DNA of 64,000 bases from NCBI GenBank assembly GCA_036245525.1, contig BTPG01000001.1:217320621-217384620 (forward strand). The letters run 5' to 3'. The DNA is from Semisulcospira habei (taxonomy: Eukaryota; Mollusca; Gastropoda; Semisulcospiridae). The notes below the pieces were generated by a model. That model ran no database searches and was not told the origin of the DNA. It saw only the letters and a list, made by a program, of their open reading frames with translations. This document shows positions 1-10,542 of this stretch, piece by piece; position 1 is the stretch's first letter, and every line of letters starts with the position of its first letter. The translations under genes and the position numbers were made by a program.

Positions 1-96
1 TTTGTCGAGTTTTTTCAGGAGGGGGTGGGTGCGTGATTTTTTTTAAAATTAATTTTCAACTAAGCAACTGGTTTTGTTTGTCTTTTTACTCTTTTA

Positions 97-2003
97 GATC
101 ATTCCTTGGAGTGACATGCCACTACCTGGAGTACCTGCACGGCTATGAAAGAAAAGGCGCAGCCCTTGCATGTCGGCGCATCAAAGGGCCTCATACATAT
201 GATGTGCTGGCTGAGCACTTAGATTCCATCCTCAAGGAATACAAGATCCAGAACAAAGTTCATCGGATAGTGACTGACAATGGATCAAACTTTGTCAAGG
301 CCTTCAGGTGCGTAACATATAAGTAAAACATGTTATTCTATCATATCTATAAAGTACATTTTCTTTTGCATTTTTAAAATTTCAACTGATATAAATTTTC
401 TTTTGCTATTTTGTTTAAATTCATTTATTTGACCTGTATTTTGTCTACATTTTATTTTTCTTTTGCAGAATCTTTGGGCAGACCGGTAGTCCATGCGCAG
501 AAGACCAAAGTGATGATGATGAGGAGCAGGATGAAGTCACTTCATATGACTTTTTGGGGGAGGGGCCATCATCAGGGTCAACAATTGTTCTCCCCCCTCA
601 TCTGCGATGTTCAGCACATACCATCAACCTTGTTGAACCAAGGATTCTGAGGCGGCTCTCCAGGGCCACACTTTTAAGACCGCTAGCAGGTCAATGTTTG
701 GCAAGGCATCTGCATTATGGACTAAACAGTCCAAAACTGTGCTTGCAGAAGGTAATTTTTTTCATATTTGTCTATCATTGCTTTTATGCGTTTGCTTAGC
801 ATTTGCAGATTCTGCTTGTTATTCCATATTTATTATATTTGATTCAGTGTGTTTATTATATTTCATTCAGTGAATGAGATCATGTATATTTCGTTTGCTT
901 GTTTGTTTCAGAGAACATCAAGGAAGAGACGGGCAAACAGCGTATCATCCCAAACCAGACCAGGTGGAATTCCACCTTTGATGCAGTTAAGTGCCTCAGT
1001 GATCTGTCCCCTGACAGCCTGGAAAAGATCTGCGACAAGTTGGGCCTTGCACGCTTCACCAGCAGGGACCATCTCTTTATGAAAGAATTTGTCATGGTGA
1101 GTACTTAACAATGCATTGTATATGTCCAAAAAGTTATACTATGTCTATGACTAAGTGCGAAAAGGTCTGCACATGAAATGGCCATATTTTTTTCATGAAT
1201 TTTATCTTTTTCTGTTTTAGGTGATGGGTCCGGTTGCAAAGAGCCTCGATTATCTGCAAGGAGAGAAATGTGTAGGCTTGGGTAGCCTACTGCCTCAGCT
1301 TGAGACTATGAAGGCCAGAATTGAGCTGGAGAAGTGCAAGCTCGAAATCTGCAGGCCCCTGGCAGATGCTGTTCTCCAAGGGATTGCGATCCGATTCAAG
1401 GAGGCATATGAAGACAGGGACACCTTGCTAGCTGCTGTATCGGATCCAAGGTATTGTTTTAATGTGTTCTTCACCTAAGTTATTTCCTCAAAATTTTGCT
1501 GTTAAATTAAACATTGATTAATTGCTTTTTTATGGTTAGTGAATTATATACTGTTGCTTTATTTATGGCCTTATGACGATGATTGTAATATTTTTCATTG
1601 TCTCTGTTTCAGACTCAAGCTTTCCTGGACAGGAAATGTAAATCTTAAGGAGACAGCGAAGATGCTGCTGACTAATGAAGTGATGTCCTTGAAGCCACCA
1701 GCCCAGACAGCAGTCAAGTCTCAAACCGATGAGGACTTCATTCTCTTTGATAATGTCGCTGACGTGGCCGAGTCTACAGCCTACCTGACAGAGGGACTGG
1801 CCAAATCCCTGGATGAATTGGACAAGTACCCTGGCGTCAAAGCTGTCTTCCTGAGGACGAACACCTCATTGCCCAGCAGTGCAGCAGTTGAGCGTCTGTT
1901 TAGTCAGGCTGGACTTATTTTAACAAAGATTAGAGCCAGAGTTACTGATTCTAACTTTGAGGCAAAAGTGTTGGTTAAGTACAACTCTAAGAAAGGTTTA
2001 TAA
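97..2003 (+). pseudogene. hAT transposase, spliced, frameshifted
   Basis: The transposase runs across five exons at about 97-308, 469-749, 911-1095, 1221-1451 and 1613-2003, bounded by AG acceptors and GT donors. Exon 1 holds part of the RNase H-like catalytic core, with the acidic motif [12 protein letters not shown]. Exon 3 has PNQTRWNSTFDAV, common in hAT proteins. Exon 5 encodes the C-terminal dimerisation region, with LPSSAAVERLFSQAG, and ends at TAA 2001-2003. In exon 2 the frame shifts by one base near 636, between HTINLV and TKDSEAAL, so this copy should not make full-length enzyme. The N-terminal zinc finger and first exons are off the left edge. The superfamily call is firm; the subfamily is not assigned. 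Confidence 0.85.
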
Positions 2004-2214
2004 GGAAGTGTCAGTGTTTTCATCAATCATTGAATGATCAATTAACTTCTTTAGCCCATTTATTCTCAACTGCCTATACAACCTTGTGGCTGTATTTATG
2101 TTTTATACTAGACATCACTGTCAGTGTATATATAAGCTGCTTTTGTTTTCCTATTTTTGACATTACTGAAAGTTGATTATTTACTTGAACTTCAAAATAC
2201 TTATCAGACCCAGT

Positions 2215-2385
2215 TGTGATTACAGATTTTTAAAAAAAGTAGTTTGAAAAGTAGTTAGCTACTTTTTGTAAAAGTAGCGAACTACATTTCTTCAAAATGT
2301 AATTGTAAAGTAGCGAACTACTATTTTTTACAAATGTAACTGTAGTGTAGCGGACTACTTTTCAAAAGTAGTTTGCCCATCCTTG
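2215..2385 (+). repeat. hAT 3' subterminal repeats and terminal inverted repeat
   Basis: Short motifs AGTAGTT, AGTAGCGAACTAC and GTAGCGGACTAC recur in both orientations over about 170 bases, then the terminal motif TTTGCCCATCCTTG. Such clusters are the usual transposase-binding subterminal region of hAT elements. The role is inferred from the pattern. Confidence 0.75.
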
Positions 2386-3487
2386 GTCACATCATTGGCT
2401 AATACAGCGGCGGCTCTGTGTTGAGACGTGGTACTGCTTCTGCCTGCTATCCCGCGATCTTGGTTGGGTCTTCTGGTGTTATCATCTCTGGGAACATCCT
2501 TGGAAGGGCATCGTATCGCCTTGTGTCCCCTCTTTCCACAAAGGAAACATGTCAAGTTCTCCACCGGCATGTGTTTCTGGGTGTCTCTGACATCGCTGGT
2601 TTCCTCTGCTGGTGCAGACACACGCTGCGACTTACTGGGCCCGAACTTCATGTTGTGGGCGTCCAGGTATCTTTGAGCGAAGTCTGCCAGGGCCTTCAGG
2701 GACTGGTCCTTTTGCTCCTTCAGTCGGGCGGCCAGGTCCTTTGAACACGCGTTGAGGACTTGCTCTTTGATGATGAGGTCACACAGGTCCTGGTACTCTT
2801 TGTTTAAACCAGCCAGCTCTATCCATTTCTCCAAATAGCTCCTGATTCTTTCAATGAATAGGCCGGGTGTTTCTCCTTCTTCAGGCTTGCAGTTCCGAAA
2901 TCGTCGCCTGTAACCCTCTTCAGTGAAGTCGTACTGTCTCAGCAGGGCGGCTCTCAACTGCGTATAATCTTCGGCTTCTTCTCTTGGCAAAAGGATGTAA
3001 AATTCAAGTGCTTTGCCAGTTAGAAGTGCGCTCAGTTTGATAGCCCAAGTCTCTTGTCTCCAGTTTTGCTGCTTGCGAAGCGCTCAAATCGCTCCAGGTA
3101 AGCGTCCATCTTATCTGAATTTTCAACAAAAGGTGGAAGTTTTGGCGCACGGGCTGTTTGCTCTCTACTTGCTAAGACTGTTGCTTCAGTTGCCCTCTGG
3201 CTCTGTGCCTCTATCTCCATCTGCTTTAAATGAATTTTCATGTTGACGCTGTTTCTCTGCCTCTTCTGCTTGAATTTGTAGTTTCCTGATGTCACGCTCT
3301 TTAGCTCTTTCTTCTCTCTTCTCTCTCTCTCTCTCTCCAGTCTCTCCTTTTCTTCTCTCTCTCGTCTCTTTTCTTCTCTCTCCAATCTCTTCTTTTCTCT
3401 CTCCTTTCCAAACTCGAGGAGTTGAGCTCCTTCGAGTCCACATTCCTTTCCAATTTTAAGGAATGTCTCCATCTCCGATGTCGCCAT
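2386..3487 (-). pseudogene. Gypsy gag polyprotein (coiled coil, SCAN-like capsid, zinc knuckle), frameshifted and truncated
   Basis: The N-terminal part, from Met at 3487, is a long Arg/Glu coiled coil (EREKKRLEREEKRREREE) encoded by a CT-rich tract at 3301-3420. It is followed by MDAYLERFERFA. The frame then changes by one base near 3050-3030. The second part (about 2990-2386) carries a SCAN-like capsid region: YTQLRAALLRQYDFTEEGYR, EQVLNACSKDLAARLKEQ and FAQRYLDAHN. A CCHC zinc knuckle follows (CFLCGKRGHKAIRC). Gag would form the particle shell and package the RNA. The reading frame runs into the hAT terminus after ANDVT, so the C-terminus is lost. Two lesions (frameshift and insertion) make this a pseudogene. 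Confidence 0.8.
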
Positions 3488-3551
3488 CTCAGCGTTTTCA
3501 CTGCTGGGTGTTTTCTCCGGCTACCCTTTCCACTGAGCCAACTGAAGAAGT

Positions 3552-3567
3552 CCCGTCGGAGGTGCCA
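3552..3567 (-). other. Primer-binding site of gypsy element
   Basis: In element sense the sequence next to the LTR reads TGGCACCTCCGACGGG, separated from the LTR end by four bases. A TGG start just inside the 5' LTR is the standard mark of a tRNA primer-binding site. The tRNA species was not identified. Confidence 0.65.
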
Positions 3568-3570
3568 AAA

Positions 3571-3931
3571 TGTTACGTGTTGAGTCGTGGTCGTAGTATG
3601 ATATCACACCAGACGTCACACACATAAGGTTTTTTTAAAGAAACTTCATTCAGCTGCAACCCACCACACGTGGCTTAAGGTTGTAGACAACACTGGAGTA
3701 ACAGTTCCAACAATATTTTATTACAGCGATGCGATCTCCACGAAATGCGTTCACAAATGCACCAACACTGATACAGTGTCTTCTCTGCAAAATGTCCACA
3801 CTTTGACACAATGCATTTCTCATACAATGTACATCACCATTCACTGCATAACTCCGTCACTGACAATGAAGCACGATACCTTGTGTAGCTCTCTCAATGT
3901 CAATGTGCTTACGATACACTGCAATTATACA
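3571..3931 (-). repeat. Gypsy LTR, part 1 (element 3' side of LTR)
   Basis: On the plus strand the LTR starts TGTTACGTGTTGAG at 3571. It runs to 3931, where a LINE is inserted after ACTGCAATTATACA. The matching half resumes at 9960. The total LTR length without the LINE is about 0.93 kb. Confidence 0.7.
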
Positions 3932-4606
3932 GCCTACCCGGCACCGGCCTCCACGTGGCGTAGGTGGGTAGTCCGCTCAGTCCCTGACTGAGTGGGCTAG
4001 CGGACGGGTGCCATCTTTGTCCAGGATTAGGACTTGATGTCAGCAGATATGTTGTTCAGCCTTTTCACTGGTCCGGTTTTTAAGGAGCTGTGCTAACCTA
4101 GGTCGTACCATGTTGGATTGGTCCTTAAAAATACTCGTGACTTTTTGGTCCTTTGGATCCCAAGTGTTTGCCGTGCTTGGAGACCCGTGTCGGGGGAGAA
4201 GAGGATCCTGGTGGCTGAGGTTCCCTTTGGGCTGCGGCTCACTGGTGCCAACACTCCACTTCGGCCTTGACTTCTACCTAAACGGGAGGCTAGTCGTACC
4301 GGCCTAGTCAATCGGCTCTTGTCACGTTGAGCCCTATCCCACTGTTGACATGCGGGTTGCTATACGGAGCACCATGCTATAGCTTCTGCTGCTGATTAGG
4401 TGCTTTACGCCAGTATTCCCCTGCATTCAACGGTGTGATAGAAGGCGGTGGCTCAAACGGTTTAATCGGGCTTACCCCCTTGAGTATATCTTTCGGGCAG
4501 TCTCCATTGTGCGTCGGCTGGAGACCCGCCGACAGTTGCACTTTCCCTTGTTGGGCTCGGTGGCGGGCGGGGACCCCCGGGGGATGAATATCTCTACTAA
4601 TATAAT

Positions 4607-6046
4607 ATGGATAAAACCAAAAAACCAAAACTAGCACAGAAACGGCGCATAGACACCGACATTGCACATGACAGTGATTCAGACTGTGAGGAAGCGACGC
4701 CTCAGGCGTCGGCCGTATGGCCTCGCTTCCTCATTGTCCATAGCAAGGTGAAGGAGAAACCAGTTACCAAGCTGCATCCTTTTCTGGTGGGGGAGACCCT
4801 CAGGAGCCGTGTTGGCAGGCCTGACGCCCAGCGCCTCAGGTCTGGTGACTTGCTGGTGGAGTGCCGTACTCGGGCACACTCCAGCGGGCTACTGGGGCTC
4901 TCTTCCATCGGAGACACTCCTGTGGAAGTCACACCCCACAAAACTATGAATTCGTCAAGAGGCGTAATCAAACATCAAGCTTTGGCAGAACTGTCAGAAG
5001 ATGAACAGGTAAGGAACCTTAAGTCTCAGGGGGTGACTTGCGTCAGGCGCTTCGCTTCCAAGCGAGGTGGTGGGGAGATCCGTCTCCCTACCATCATCCT
5101 GACGTTTGGCACCCCCACCCCTCCTACTACCATCTGGGGAGGTTACTACTCCCTGAGAGTGAAAAAGTACGTCCCTCTTCCCCTCCGGTGCTTTAAGTGC
5201 CAAAAGTATGGCCATGGGCAGAAGACATGCCGTCAGGCAGAGGCTTCATGCGCCCGTTGCACTAGGCCCGGACACTCTGCTGAGTCCTGCACAGCCACCC
5301 CCCTGTGTGTGAATTGCCAGGGGGCGCATATGGCTTCGGATAAGAAATGCCCTCGTTGGATATCCGAGTGCAAGATTCAGCAGGTGCGTGTGGAGAAGGG
5401 GCTGTCCTTTCTGGACGCCAAAAAACTGGTTGAAGGCCCTGGTGCAGCTGCGGCTGCCCCAACCTCTAACACATCAGTGTATACTTTTAGTGCAGCGGTG
5501 GCAGGCAAGCGCCCCACCAAAGACTTTTCATGTCAGACCCCAACTTCTTGGTTGGGGGCGGAGCCTCGGCTCATCTCGCCCCTGGAGAGTAACCCTCCTC
5601 CGGTGGTGACAAGGAGCCAGGGAACGCAGAAGGCGGACACTGCCGGTCCGGTTGTGCCGCCTTCTGTTGCCCCTAAGCCTCAGCCCCCACCCAAACCTGT
5701 TAGTCAGTCAACTCCAAAGGCTTCTGGCTCTGGTCAGCCTTCTAAGGCCGCTAACTCTAGCGGCAGGAACGCTGCCCAGGACCAGAAGTCTAAGAAATCT
5801 ATGGGACCGCTGTGCGCACGGGCCCAGAAGGGGAACACAGATGTGCCCCTTCAAAACAAATATGCTGCACTGGAGGAGCGGATGGAGGGAGTGCAAGTTG
5901 TTGTTGCTGGTGCTGCGGCAGCTCCACCCCCTTCCTCTCCGAAGAACCAGAGGAGGCCCGGGAGCCGGCCCCCCTCTGTTTCTTCAACTCCTTCCAAGGT
6001 AAAGGAAAAAGGGGGGAAAAACTCCTTACCCCCAGATCAGACTTAA
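4607..6046 (+). CDS. LINE ORF1, gag-like nucleic-acid-binding protein
   Basis: This is a 479-residue protein. The central region (about residues 195-260) has three CCHC-type knuckles in a row: CFKCQKYGHGQKTC, CARCTRPGHSAESC and CVNCQGAHMASDKKC. These are typical of ORF1 in Jockey and I group LINEs, where the protein coats the element RNA. Upstream is a divergent RNA-recognition-like region. The C-terminal 200 residues are rich in Pro, Ser and Lys and likely disordered. The ATG at 4607 is the first after the long 5' UTR. The stop at 6044-6046 is two bases before the ORF2 start, so ORF2 may be translated by reinitiation. No stop or frameshift is seen. A degraded homologue of its C-terminal third is at 59638-59970. 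Confidence 0.88.
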   Translation: MDKTKKPKLAQKRRIDTDIAHDSDSDCEEATPQASAVWPRFLIVHSKVKEKPVTKLHPFLVGETLRSRVGRPDAQRLRSGDLLVECRTRAHSSGLLGLSSIGDTPVEVTPHKTMNSSRGVIKHQALAELSEDEQVRNLKSQGVTCVRRFASKRGGGEIRLPTIILTFGTPTPPTTIWGGYYSLRVKKYVPLPLRCFKCQKYGHGQKTCRQAEASCARCTRPGHSAESCTATPLCVNCQGAHMASDKKCPRWISECKIQQVRVEKGLSFLDAKKLVEGPGAAAAAPTSNTSVYTFSAAVAGKRPTKDFSCQTPTSWLGAEPRLISPLESNPPPVVTRSQGTQKADTAGPVVPPSVAPKPQPPPKPVSQSTPKASGSGQPSKAANSSGRNAAQDQKSKKSMGPLCARAQKGNTDVPLQNKYAALEERMEGVQVVVAGAAAAPPPSSPKNQRRPGSRPPSVSSTPSKVKEKGGKNSLPPDQT

Positions 6047-6048
6047 TC

Positions 6049-9000
6049 ATGGACTCTTTGCTTCAGTGGAATTGTCGTGGTTTTCGAGCTAACTTTGAGG
6101 AATTACGTCTTTTAGTCAAGTTCTATAACCCCTCAGTCATATCTCTTCAGGAGACTTACCTGAAGACTTCTGACCCTGTGTCTTTTAATGGTTTTAATGT
6201 TATACATAAAGGCTCTGATTCGGAGAGGCGCTCGGGTGGAGCGGCTCTTCTCATTAGTAGCCAAATTTTATGTAGCCCCGTTAGCATCGACACCTGTCTT
6301 CAGGCTGTCGCTACTCGGGTTACCTTAAAAAAGACCATAACCATATGCAGTATTTACCTGCCACCATCACTGCGGGTCTGTAGCAATGATATTTTTCACT
6401 TAGTAGATCAACTGCCCCCTCCCTTTATTCTCATGGGGGATTTTAACGGTCATGCTCACCTTTGGGGTAGTGACCACTATGATGGCAGAGGTCAGATGTT
6501 AGAAGATGTTTTTTCTCAACTTAACCTATGTGTCTTTAACGATGGCTCACCTACATACTCTAACTCAGGTTCCGGATCTAGTTCTGTTCTAGACCTCACT
6601 GTGTGTGATCCTTCTCTCATGCTGGACTTTGACTGGAAGGTTCACGACGACCTGTGTGGTAGTGACCACTTCCCAGTAGTCCTGTCATCGGTCAGCTGTG
6701 AGGAGGATTCGCCGGTGGGGCGCTGGAATCTCAAGAAAGCTAACTGGTCTCTGTTTGCCTCTCTCTGTCAGTCTCGTCTTACAGAGGAGGTGGTCATGTC
6801 AGCTGAAGAACCTGTTTCTTGTTTTACTTCTATTTTGTTGGAGGTTGCAGGTGAAACCATCCCTAGAACTTCCACATCACTCCCTCGGAAGCTGAGAGTA
6901 CCATGGTTCAATGAAGAGTGCCGCAAGGCCCAAACAATGCGCAAATCTGCTCATCGACGTGCATTTCGTAATCCGTCGCAAGCAAATATTTTAACCTTTA
7001 AAAGACAGCGGGCGAAAGCCCGTTATATTTTTAAACGTGAACGCCGTGCTTCCTGGAGACGCTTCGTCTCATCTTTATCTTCTAGGACTCCGTCCCAAAA
7101 AGTCTGGAAGGCTATTCGAAGAATTGGGGGCAGGGGTGGCTCGGCTTCTGTCGGCCATCTTAGAGATGGTGCCAGTTTGGTCACAGATAAAAAGGCTGTG
7201 GCCAATTTACTTGCCTCCACCATTGCCCATAATTCTTCAACAGAGCATTATTCACCTTTCTTCCAGAGAGAGAAGGAGAAGCGAGAATCTTGTGCTTGTG
7301 ATTTTATATCGGATAACTTGGAAGACTATAATGCCCCTTTTACGTTTTCAGAATTGCAGCAAGCCATGCAGAAATGTACTGACTCTGCTGCTGGATTAGA
7401 TACCATCCATTATCAGCTCATAACACATCTGCCTGAGGATTCACTCCTTGTACTTCTCAAGGCCTTTAACCATATCTGGATAACCGGTCATTTTCCGCCA
7501 TCTTGGCGCCAGGCTGTGGTTGTGCCAATTCCCAAGCCGGGTAAGGATCCTTCCGACCCGGGCAACTACCGGCCAAAAGCTTTGACATCATGTTTATGTA
7601 AAACTATGGAACGCTTGGTCAACGCCCGACTGGTGTGGCATCTTGAGTCACAGGGTCTCATCACAGACCTCCAGTGTGGTTTCCGGCGCTTCCGTAGTAC
7701 AACTGACCATCTAGTCCGCTTTGAGTCTTTTATCCGAGATGCTTTTGTCAACAAGCAGCATGTCTATGCAATTTTCTTTGATCTTGAAAAGGCATATGAC
7801 ACTACCTGGAAGCATGGTATAATGTCTGATTTGTCGGACATGGGTTTTAAAGGGCATCTGCCCGTTTTTATTCACAATTTTTTGTCCAACAGGTCGTTCC
7901 ATGTCCATGTGGGCTCCACCCTCTCCGACTCCTTTGAACAGGAGATGGGTGTCCCGCAGGGCAGTATTCTATCTCCTGTTTTATTTAGCATTAAAATAAA
8001 TAACATTGTAAAGGCCGTCAAGGATGATTCTGAATGCTCTTTGTTTGTGGACGACTTTGCTTTGTGTGCACGAGGTCGAGGACTTGCGTCCCTTGAGAGG
8101 CGCTTGCAGCTGTGCGTTGATCGCATCCAAGGGTGGGTGTCTCTCAATGGATTCAGATTCTCGCCCTCCAAGACAGTCTGTGTGCATTTTACTAACCAGA
8201 CGAATTTTTTTCCAGAACCTAGCCTGAGCATTGCTGGAGTGCCAATTAAGGTGGCTGAAGAGGCTAAGTTTTTGGGGGTCATCTTTGACAAAAGATTGAC
8301 CTTCTGCAACCATGTTAACTACCTTAGAACCTATTGTCGGAAGGCCCTCGACATTCTTCGTGTCGTTGGTCGTACTGACTGGGGTGCAGACCGCATCGTC
8401 TTACTTCGACTGTACCGGGCCCTTGTTCGGTCCAAACTGGATTACGGCTCTGTGGTATATGGCTCGGCTTCCAAGTCTGTTCTGCAGCGTCTGAACACAA
8501 TTCACCATCAAGGTCTGCGCATATGTCTGGGAGCCTTCAGGACATCTCCAGTTCCTAGTCTGTATGCAGAGGCAGGGGAGCCTTCTCTCAGGCTCCGCCG
8601 CATCCGCCTCATGCTCAGCTACGTTCTGAAGCTGAAGGCCCATCCAGAAAATCCTGCCTATGATTGTGTTTTTAACCCGTCGTTTGCAGAGATTTACGAT
8701 GCCCATCCGGGAGCTGTCCGTCCACTTTCCTTCCGTGTCCGACCTCATCTGCAGGCGGCCGGAGTGGACCTGGACAAAGTTTCGGAATCTCTGCAACACG
8801 TCACTCCACCCTGGCTACTACCAGTTCCTGACATCTTGCTGGACTTGACTGCCCACAAGAAGGATTGTACTCCACCAGCCATATACCAACAGAGCCTCAA
8901 TGAACTTTCAATTTTTCCTGGCTATTGTCGTCTTTATACGGATGGGTCCAAGTCTGAGGATGGAAGAGTGGCTGCGGCTGCAGTGTCCTCTCGCCATCCT

Positions 9001-9738
9001 AGACGCCCATTTAAGCTCCGTCTCCCTGACCATTCCTCTGTATTTAGTGCAGAACTGCAGGCCATTCTGCTAGCACTCAAGCATGCCTATCAGTCTCGGG
9101 AAAGGAACTTCCTGATTCTGTCTGACTCTCTTTCTGCCCTGCAGGCCCTTCAGGGCGCGGGAACAGACCATCCACTGCTGGTGCAGATTAGAGAGCTCTA
9201 CGCGGACTTGATGAAGGAATATTATGACATCATTTTTATTTGGGTCCCAGGCCATGTGGGCATCGAAGGCAACAGAATCGCAGATTCTGCTGCCAACAGT
9301 GCCCGCAGTGACCCTGTCCCTGACACACAGACTGTCTATAGTGATTTTAAACCTGTTATTAGTGCGTACATAGCCCGCGAGTGGCAGTCCGAGTGGGACA
9401 AAGAGGACGGGAACAAGCTTCATGAAGCTCTTCCTAAGTTGTCTGACAGTCTACCTTTCCGCTGCGGCAGCCGCCGTGAGGAGACTGTCCTTGCTCGGCT
9501 CCACATCGGGCACACATATGTTACGCACTCTTACTTACTTAAACAGGATGAGCGTCCATGGTGTTTTGCCTGTGATGAGCAGTTTTCTGTTCGACACTTT
9601 TTGCTGTATTGTGCTGACCTAATTGACACCAGATATAAACACTTCACAGCAGACTCCTTGAAGGTTTTGTTCCGGGATGTTCCCCCGGACAAAATCTTCA
9701 ATTTTTTGAGAGAATGCAATATTTTTAACAAGATCTGA
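6049..9738 (+). CDS. LINE ORF2: endonuclease, reverse transcriptase, RNase H
   Basis: This is a 1229-residue polyprotein without internal stops. The apurinic-type endonuclease occupies about residues 1-220, with QWNCRGF, SLQET, GDFNGHAHLWGSD and GSDHFPV. The reverse transcriptase (about 470-760) shows FFDLEKAYDTTW, GVPQGSILSPVLF and the catalytic FVDD box. RNase H (about 960-1090) has its acidic residues in LYTDGSK, SAELQAI, LSDSLSALQ and GNRIADSAAN. Near the C-terminus is a Cys/His cluster, CFAC then RHFLLYC. All catalytic residues I can check are present, so the protein could be functional. The start at 6049 directly follows the ORF1 stop; a longer overlapping frame exists upstream, but ORF1 occupies that stretch. 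Confidence 0.92.
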   Translation: MDSLLQWNCRGFRANFEELRLLVKFYNPSVISLQETYLKTSDPVSFNGFNVIHKGSDSERRSGGAALLISSQILCSPVSIDTCLQAVATRVTLKKTITICSIYLPPSLRVCSNDIFHLVDQLPPPFILMGDFNGHAHLWGSDHYDGRGQMLEDVFSQLNLCVFNDGSPTYSNSGSGSSSVLDLTVCDPSLMLDFDWKVHDDLCGSDHFPVVLSSVSCEEDSPVGRWNLKKANWSLFASLCQSRLTEEVVMSAEEPVSCFTSILLEVAGETIPRTSTSLPRKLRVPWFNEECRKAQTMRKSAHRRAFRNPSQANILTFKRQRAKARYIFKRERRASWRRFVSSLSSRTPSQKVWKAIRRIGGRGGSASVGHLRDGASLVTDKKAVANLLASTIAHNSSTEHYSPFFQREKEKRESCACDFISDNLEDYNAPFTFSELQQAMQKCTDSAAGLDTIHYQLITHLPEDSLLVLLKAFNHIWITGHFPPSWRQAVVVPIPKPGKDPSDPGNYRPKALTSCLCKTMERLVNARLVWHLESQGLITDLQCGFRRFRSTTDHLVRFESFIRDAFVNKQHVYAIFFDLEKAYDTTWKHGIMSDLSDMGFKGHLPVFIHNFLSNRSFHVHVGSTLSDSFEQEMGVPQGSILSPVLFSIKINNIVKAVKDDSECSLFVDDFALCARGRGLASLERRLQLCVDRIQGWVSLNGFRFSPSKTVCVHFTNQTNFFPEPSLSIAGVPIKVAEEAKFLGVIFDKRLTFCNHVNYLRTYCRKALDILRVVGRTDWGADRIVLLRLYRALVRSKLDYGSVVYGSASKSVLQRLNTIHHQGLRICLGAFRTSPVPSLYAEAGEPSLRLRRIRLMLSYVLKLKAHPENPAYDCVFNPSFAEIYDAHPGAVRPLSFRVRPHLQAAGVDLDKVSESLQHVTPPWLLPVPDILLDLTAHKKDCTPPAIYQQSLNELSIFPGYCRLYTDGSKSEDGRVAAAAVSSRHPRRPFKLRLPDHSSVFSAELQAILLALKHAYQSRERNFLILSDSLSALQALQGAGTDHPLLVQIRELYADLMKEYYDIIFIWVPGHVGIEGNRIADSAANSARSDPVPDTQTVYSDFKPVISAYIAREWQSEWDKEDGNKLHEALPKLSDSLPFRCGSRREETVLARLHIGHTYVTHSYLLKQDERPWCFACDEQFSVRHFLLYCADLIDTRYKHFTADSLKVLFRDVPPDKIFNFLRECNIFNKI

Positions 9739-9973
9739 GCATTCATAGACTATGTGAATTTTTTTATTTGCCCTTTTTGAGAGTCTGTAGACGTTTCTTT
9801 TCCAGACATGTGCGACATTTTAGCCTGAGATTTTTAATCTATATTTACATCTTGTCTTAAGACCTTGCTTTTAGTCTGGCTGACCAGATTTTTACCCATC
9901 CCGCCGTGAGATGGCCTTAGTCGCCTGCTCGGCGTTAAACCCAAATAACTAACTAACTAACTGCAATTATACA

Positions 9974-10542
9974 ACTGAACAATGTACCGACGCTGTTACA
10001 TCGCAGTTCTACAACTGAACAATATACACACGCACTTCTAAACACAGTCTTATATAGTGTTATGCTTTCCAGAATAATCTAGCAAATTCATACAACACAA
10101 CCAATCAGAAAAGAATACGTAACCAAAACTCATAAATATTAATGAAAAAGAATACTCGAGAATGGTCTACAAAAATCTGGCTGCTATTTTCAGCCCCTAT
10201 TTTGGGAAATCCCGGCATGTTATAACGTCACACAAAAGTATGATAGGCAGTTTACGACCTTGCCCGAATTATCCGGAAGTTACACGAGTTTTCGTAATAT
10301 ATACTGGCCGCTAACTTAACGCTCACAGAAAACAGTGGTGATTACTCGAGCAGTTTCTAGACTCTTGGGGATTCAACTTTACTTATCAAAAGATAATCAA
10401 ATCCGCACTACGCGTGAACGATAGTGAAACTTACTAAAAAGGTACGTGATTCGTAATCATGATAGCTCAAATAAATATCGGATCGTATTCTATGATGAAT
10501 ACATGCATGCTCTCACAGAACATCACAACCACAATCGTAACA
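9974..10542 (-). repeat. Gypsy LTR, part 2 (element 5' side of LTR)
   Basis: This is the rest of the LTR after the LINE insertion, ending AATCGTAACA at 10542. CGTAACA here is the reverse complement of TGTTACG at 3571, so both LTR ends are defined by the same 7-bp inverted end. U3 promoter elements were not identified. Confidence 0.65.

Larger units (their letters stand above)
1..2385 (+). mobile_element. hAT DNA transposon, 3' part
   Basis: This is the 3' part of a hAT-superfamily cut-and-paste transposon; its 5' end lies left of the window. It contains spliced transposase exons (97-2003) and a 3' end rich in inverted GTAG/CTAC motifs, closing with GTTTGCCCATCCTTG at 2371-2385. Ends of this kind (reverse complement CAAGGATGGGCAAAC) are well known in hAT elements. 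The next 8 bases, GTCACATC (2386-2393), fit the 8-bp hAT target duplication, but the partner copy is outside the window. The element sits inside the gag gene of a gypsy retroelement on the opposite strand. Confidence 0.85.
3932..9959 (+). mobile_element. Full-length RNase H-bearing LINE (I/Nimb-like)
   Basis: This 6.03 kb non-LTR retrotransposon has a 675-bp 5' UTR, two ORFs and a 3' UTR ending in a TAAC-repeat tail (ACTAACTAACTAAC). It is flanked by the 14-bp duplication ACTGCAATTATACA (3918-3931 and 9960-9973). Target-primed reverse transcription explains the tail and the duplication. The order ORF1 with three CCHC knuckles, then endonuclease, reverse transcriptase and RNase H, places it in the Jockey/I assemblage with RNase H. 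The I or Nimb clade is my best guess from memory. It sits in the LTR of a gypsy element. Other partial copies of the family are at 50676-50733, 59427-59478 and 59638-60890. Confidence 0.9.
2386..10542 (-). mobile_element. Ty3/gypsy LTR retroelement with SCAN-type gag, 5' part, disrupted
   Basis: Reading on the minus strand, the element starts with an LTR (10542 back to 3571, split by a LINE), followed by a primer-binding site (3567-3552) and gag (3487 down to 2386). A hAT transposon cuts gag at 2385, so protease, reverse transcriptase, RNase H and integrase are not in the window. The LTR begins TGTTACG and ends CGTAACA in element sense. Beyond 10542 the sequence continues a Rex1-like LINE, which is therefore the older host sequence. 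The SCAN-like gag points to the Gmr1-like group of gypsy elements, as an inference from gag alone. Confidence 0.75.

Noticed and set aside
3013..3246. Plus-strand frames opposite gag
   Set aside because: They are shadows of the minus-strand gag, which has recognisable domains.
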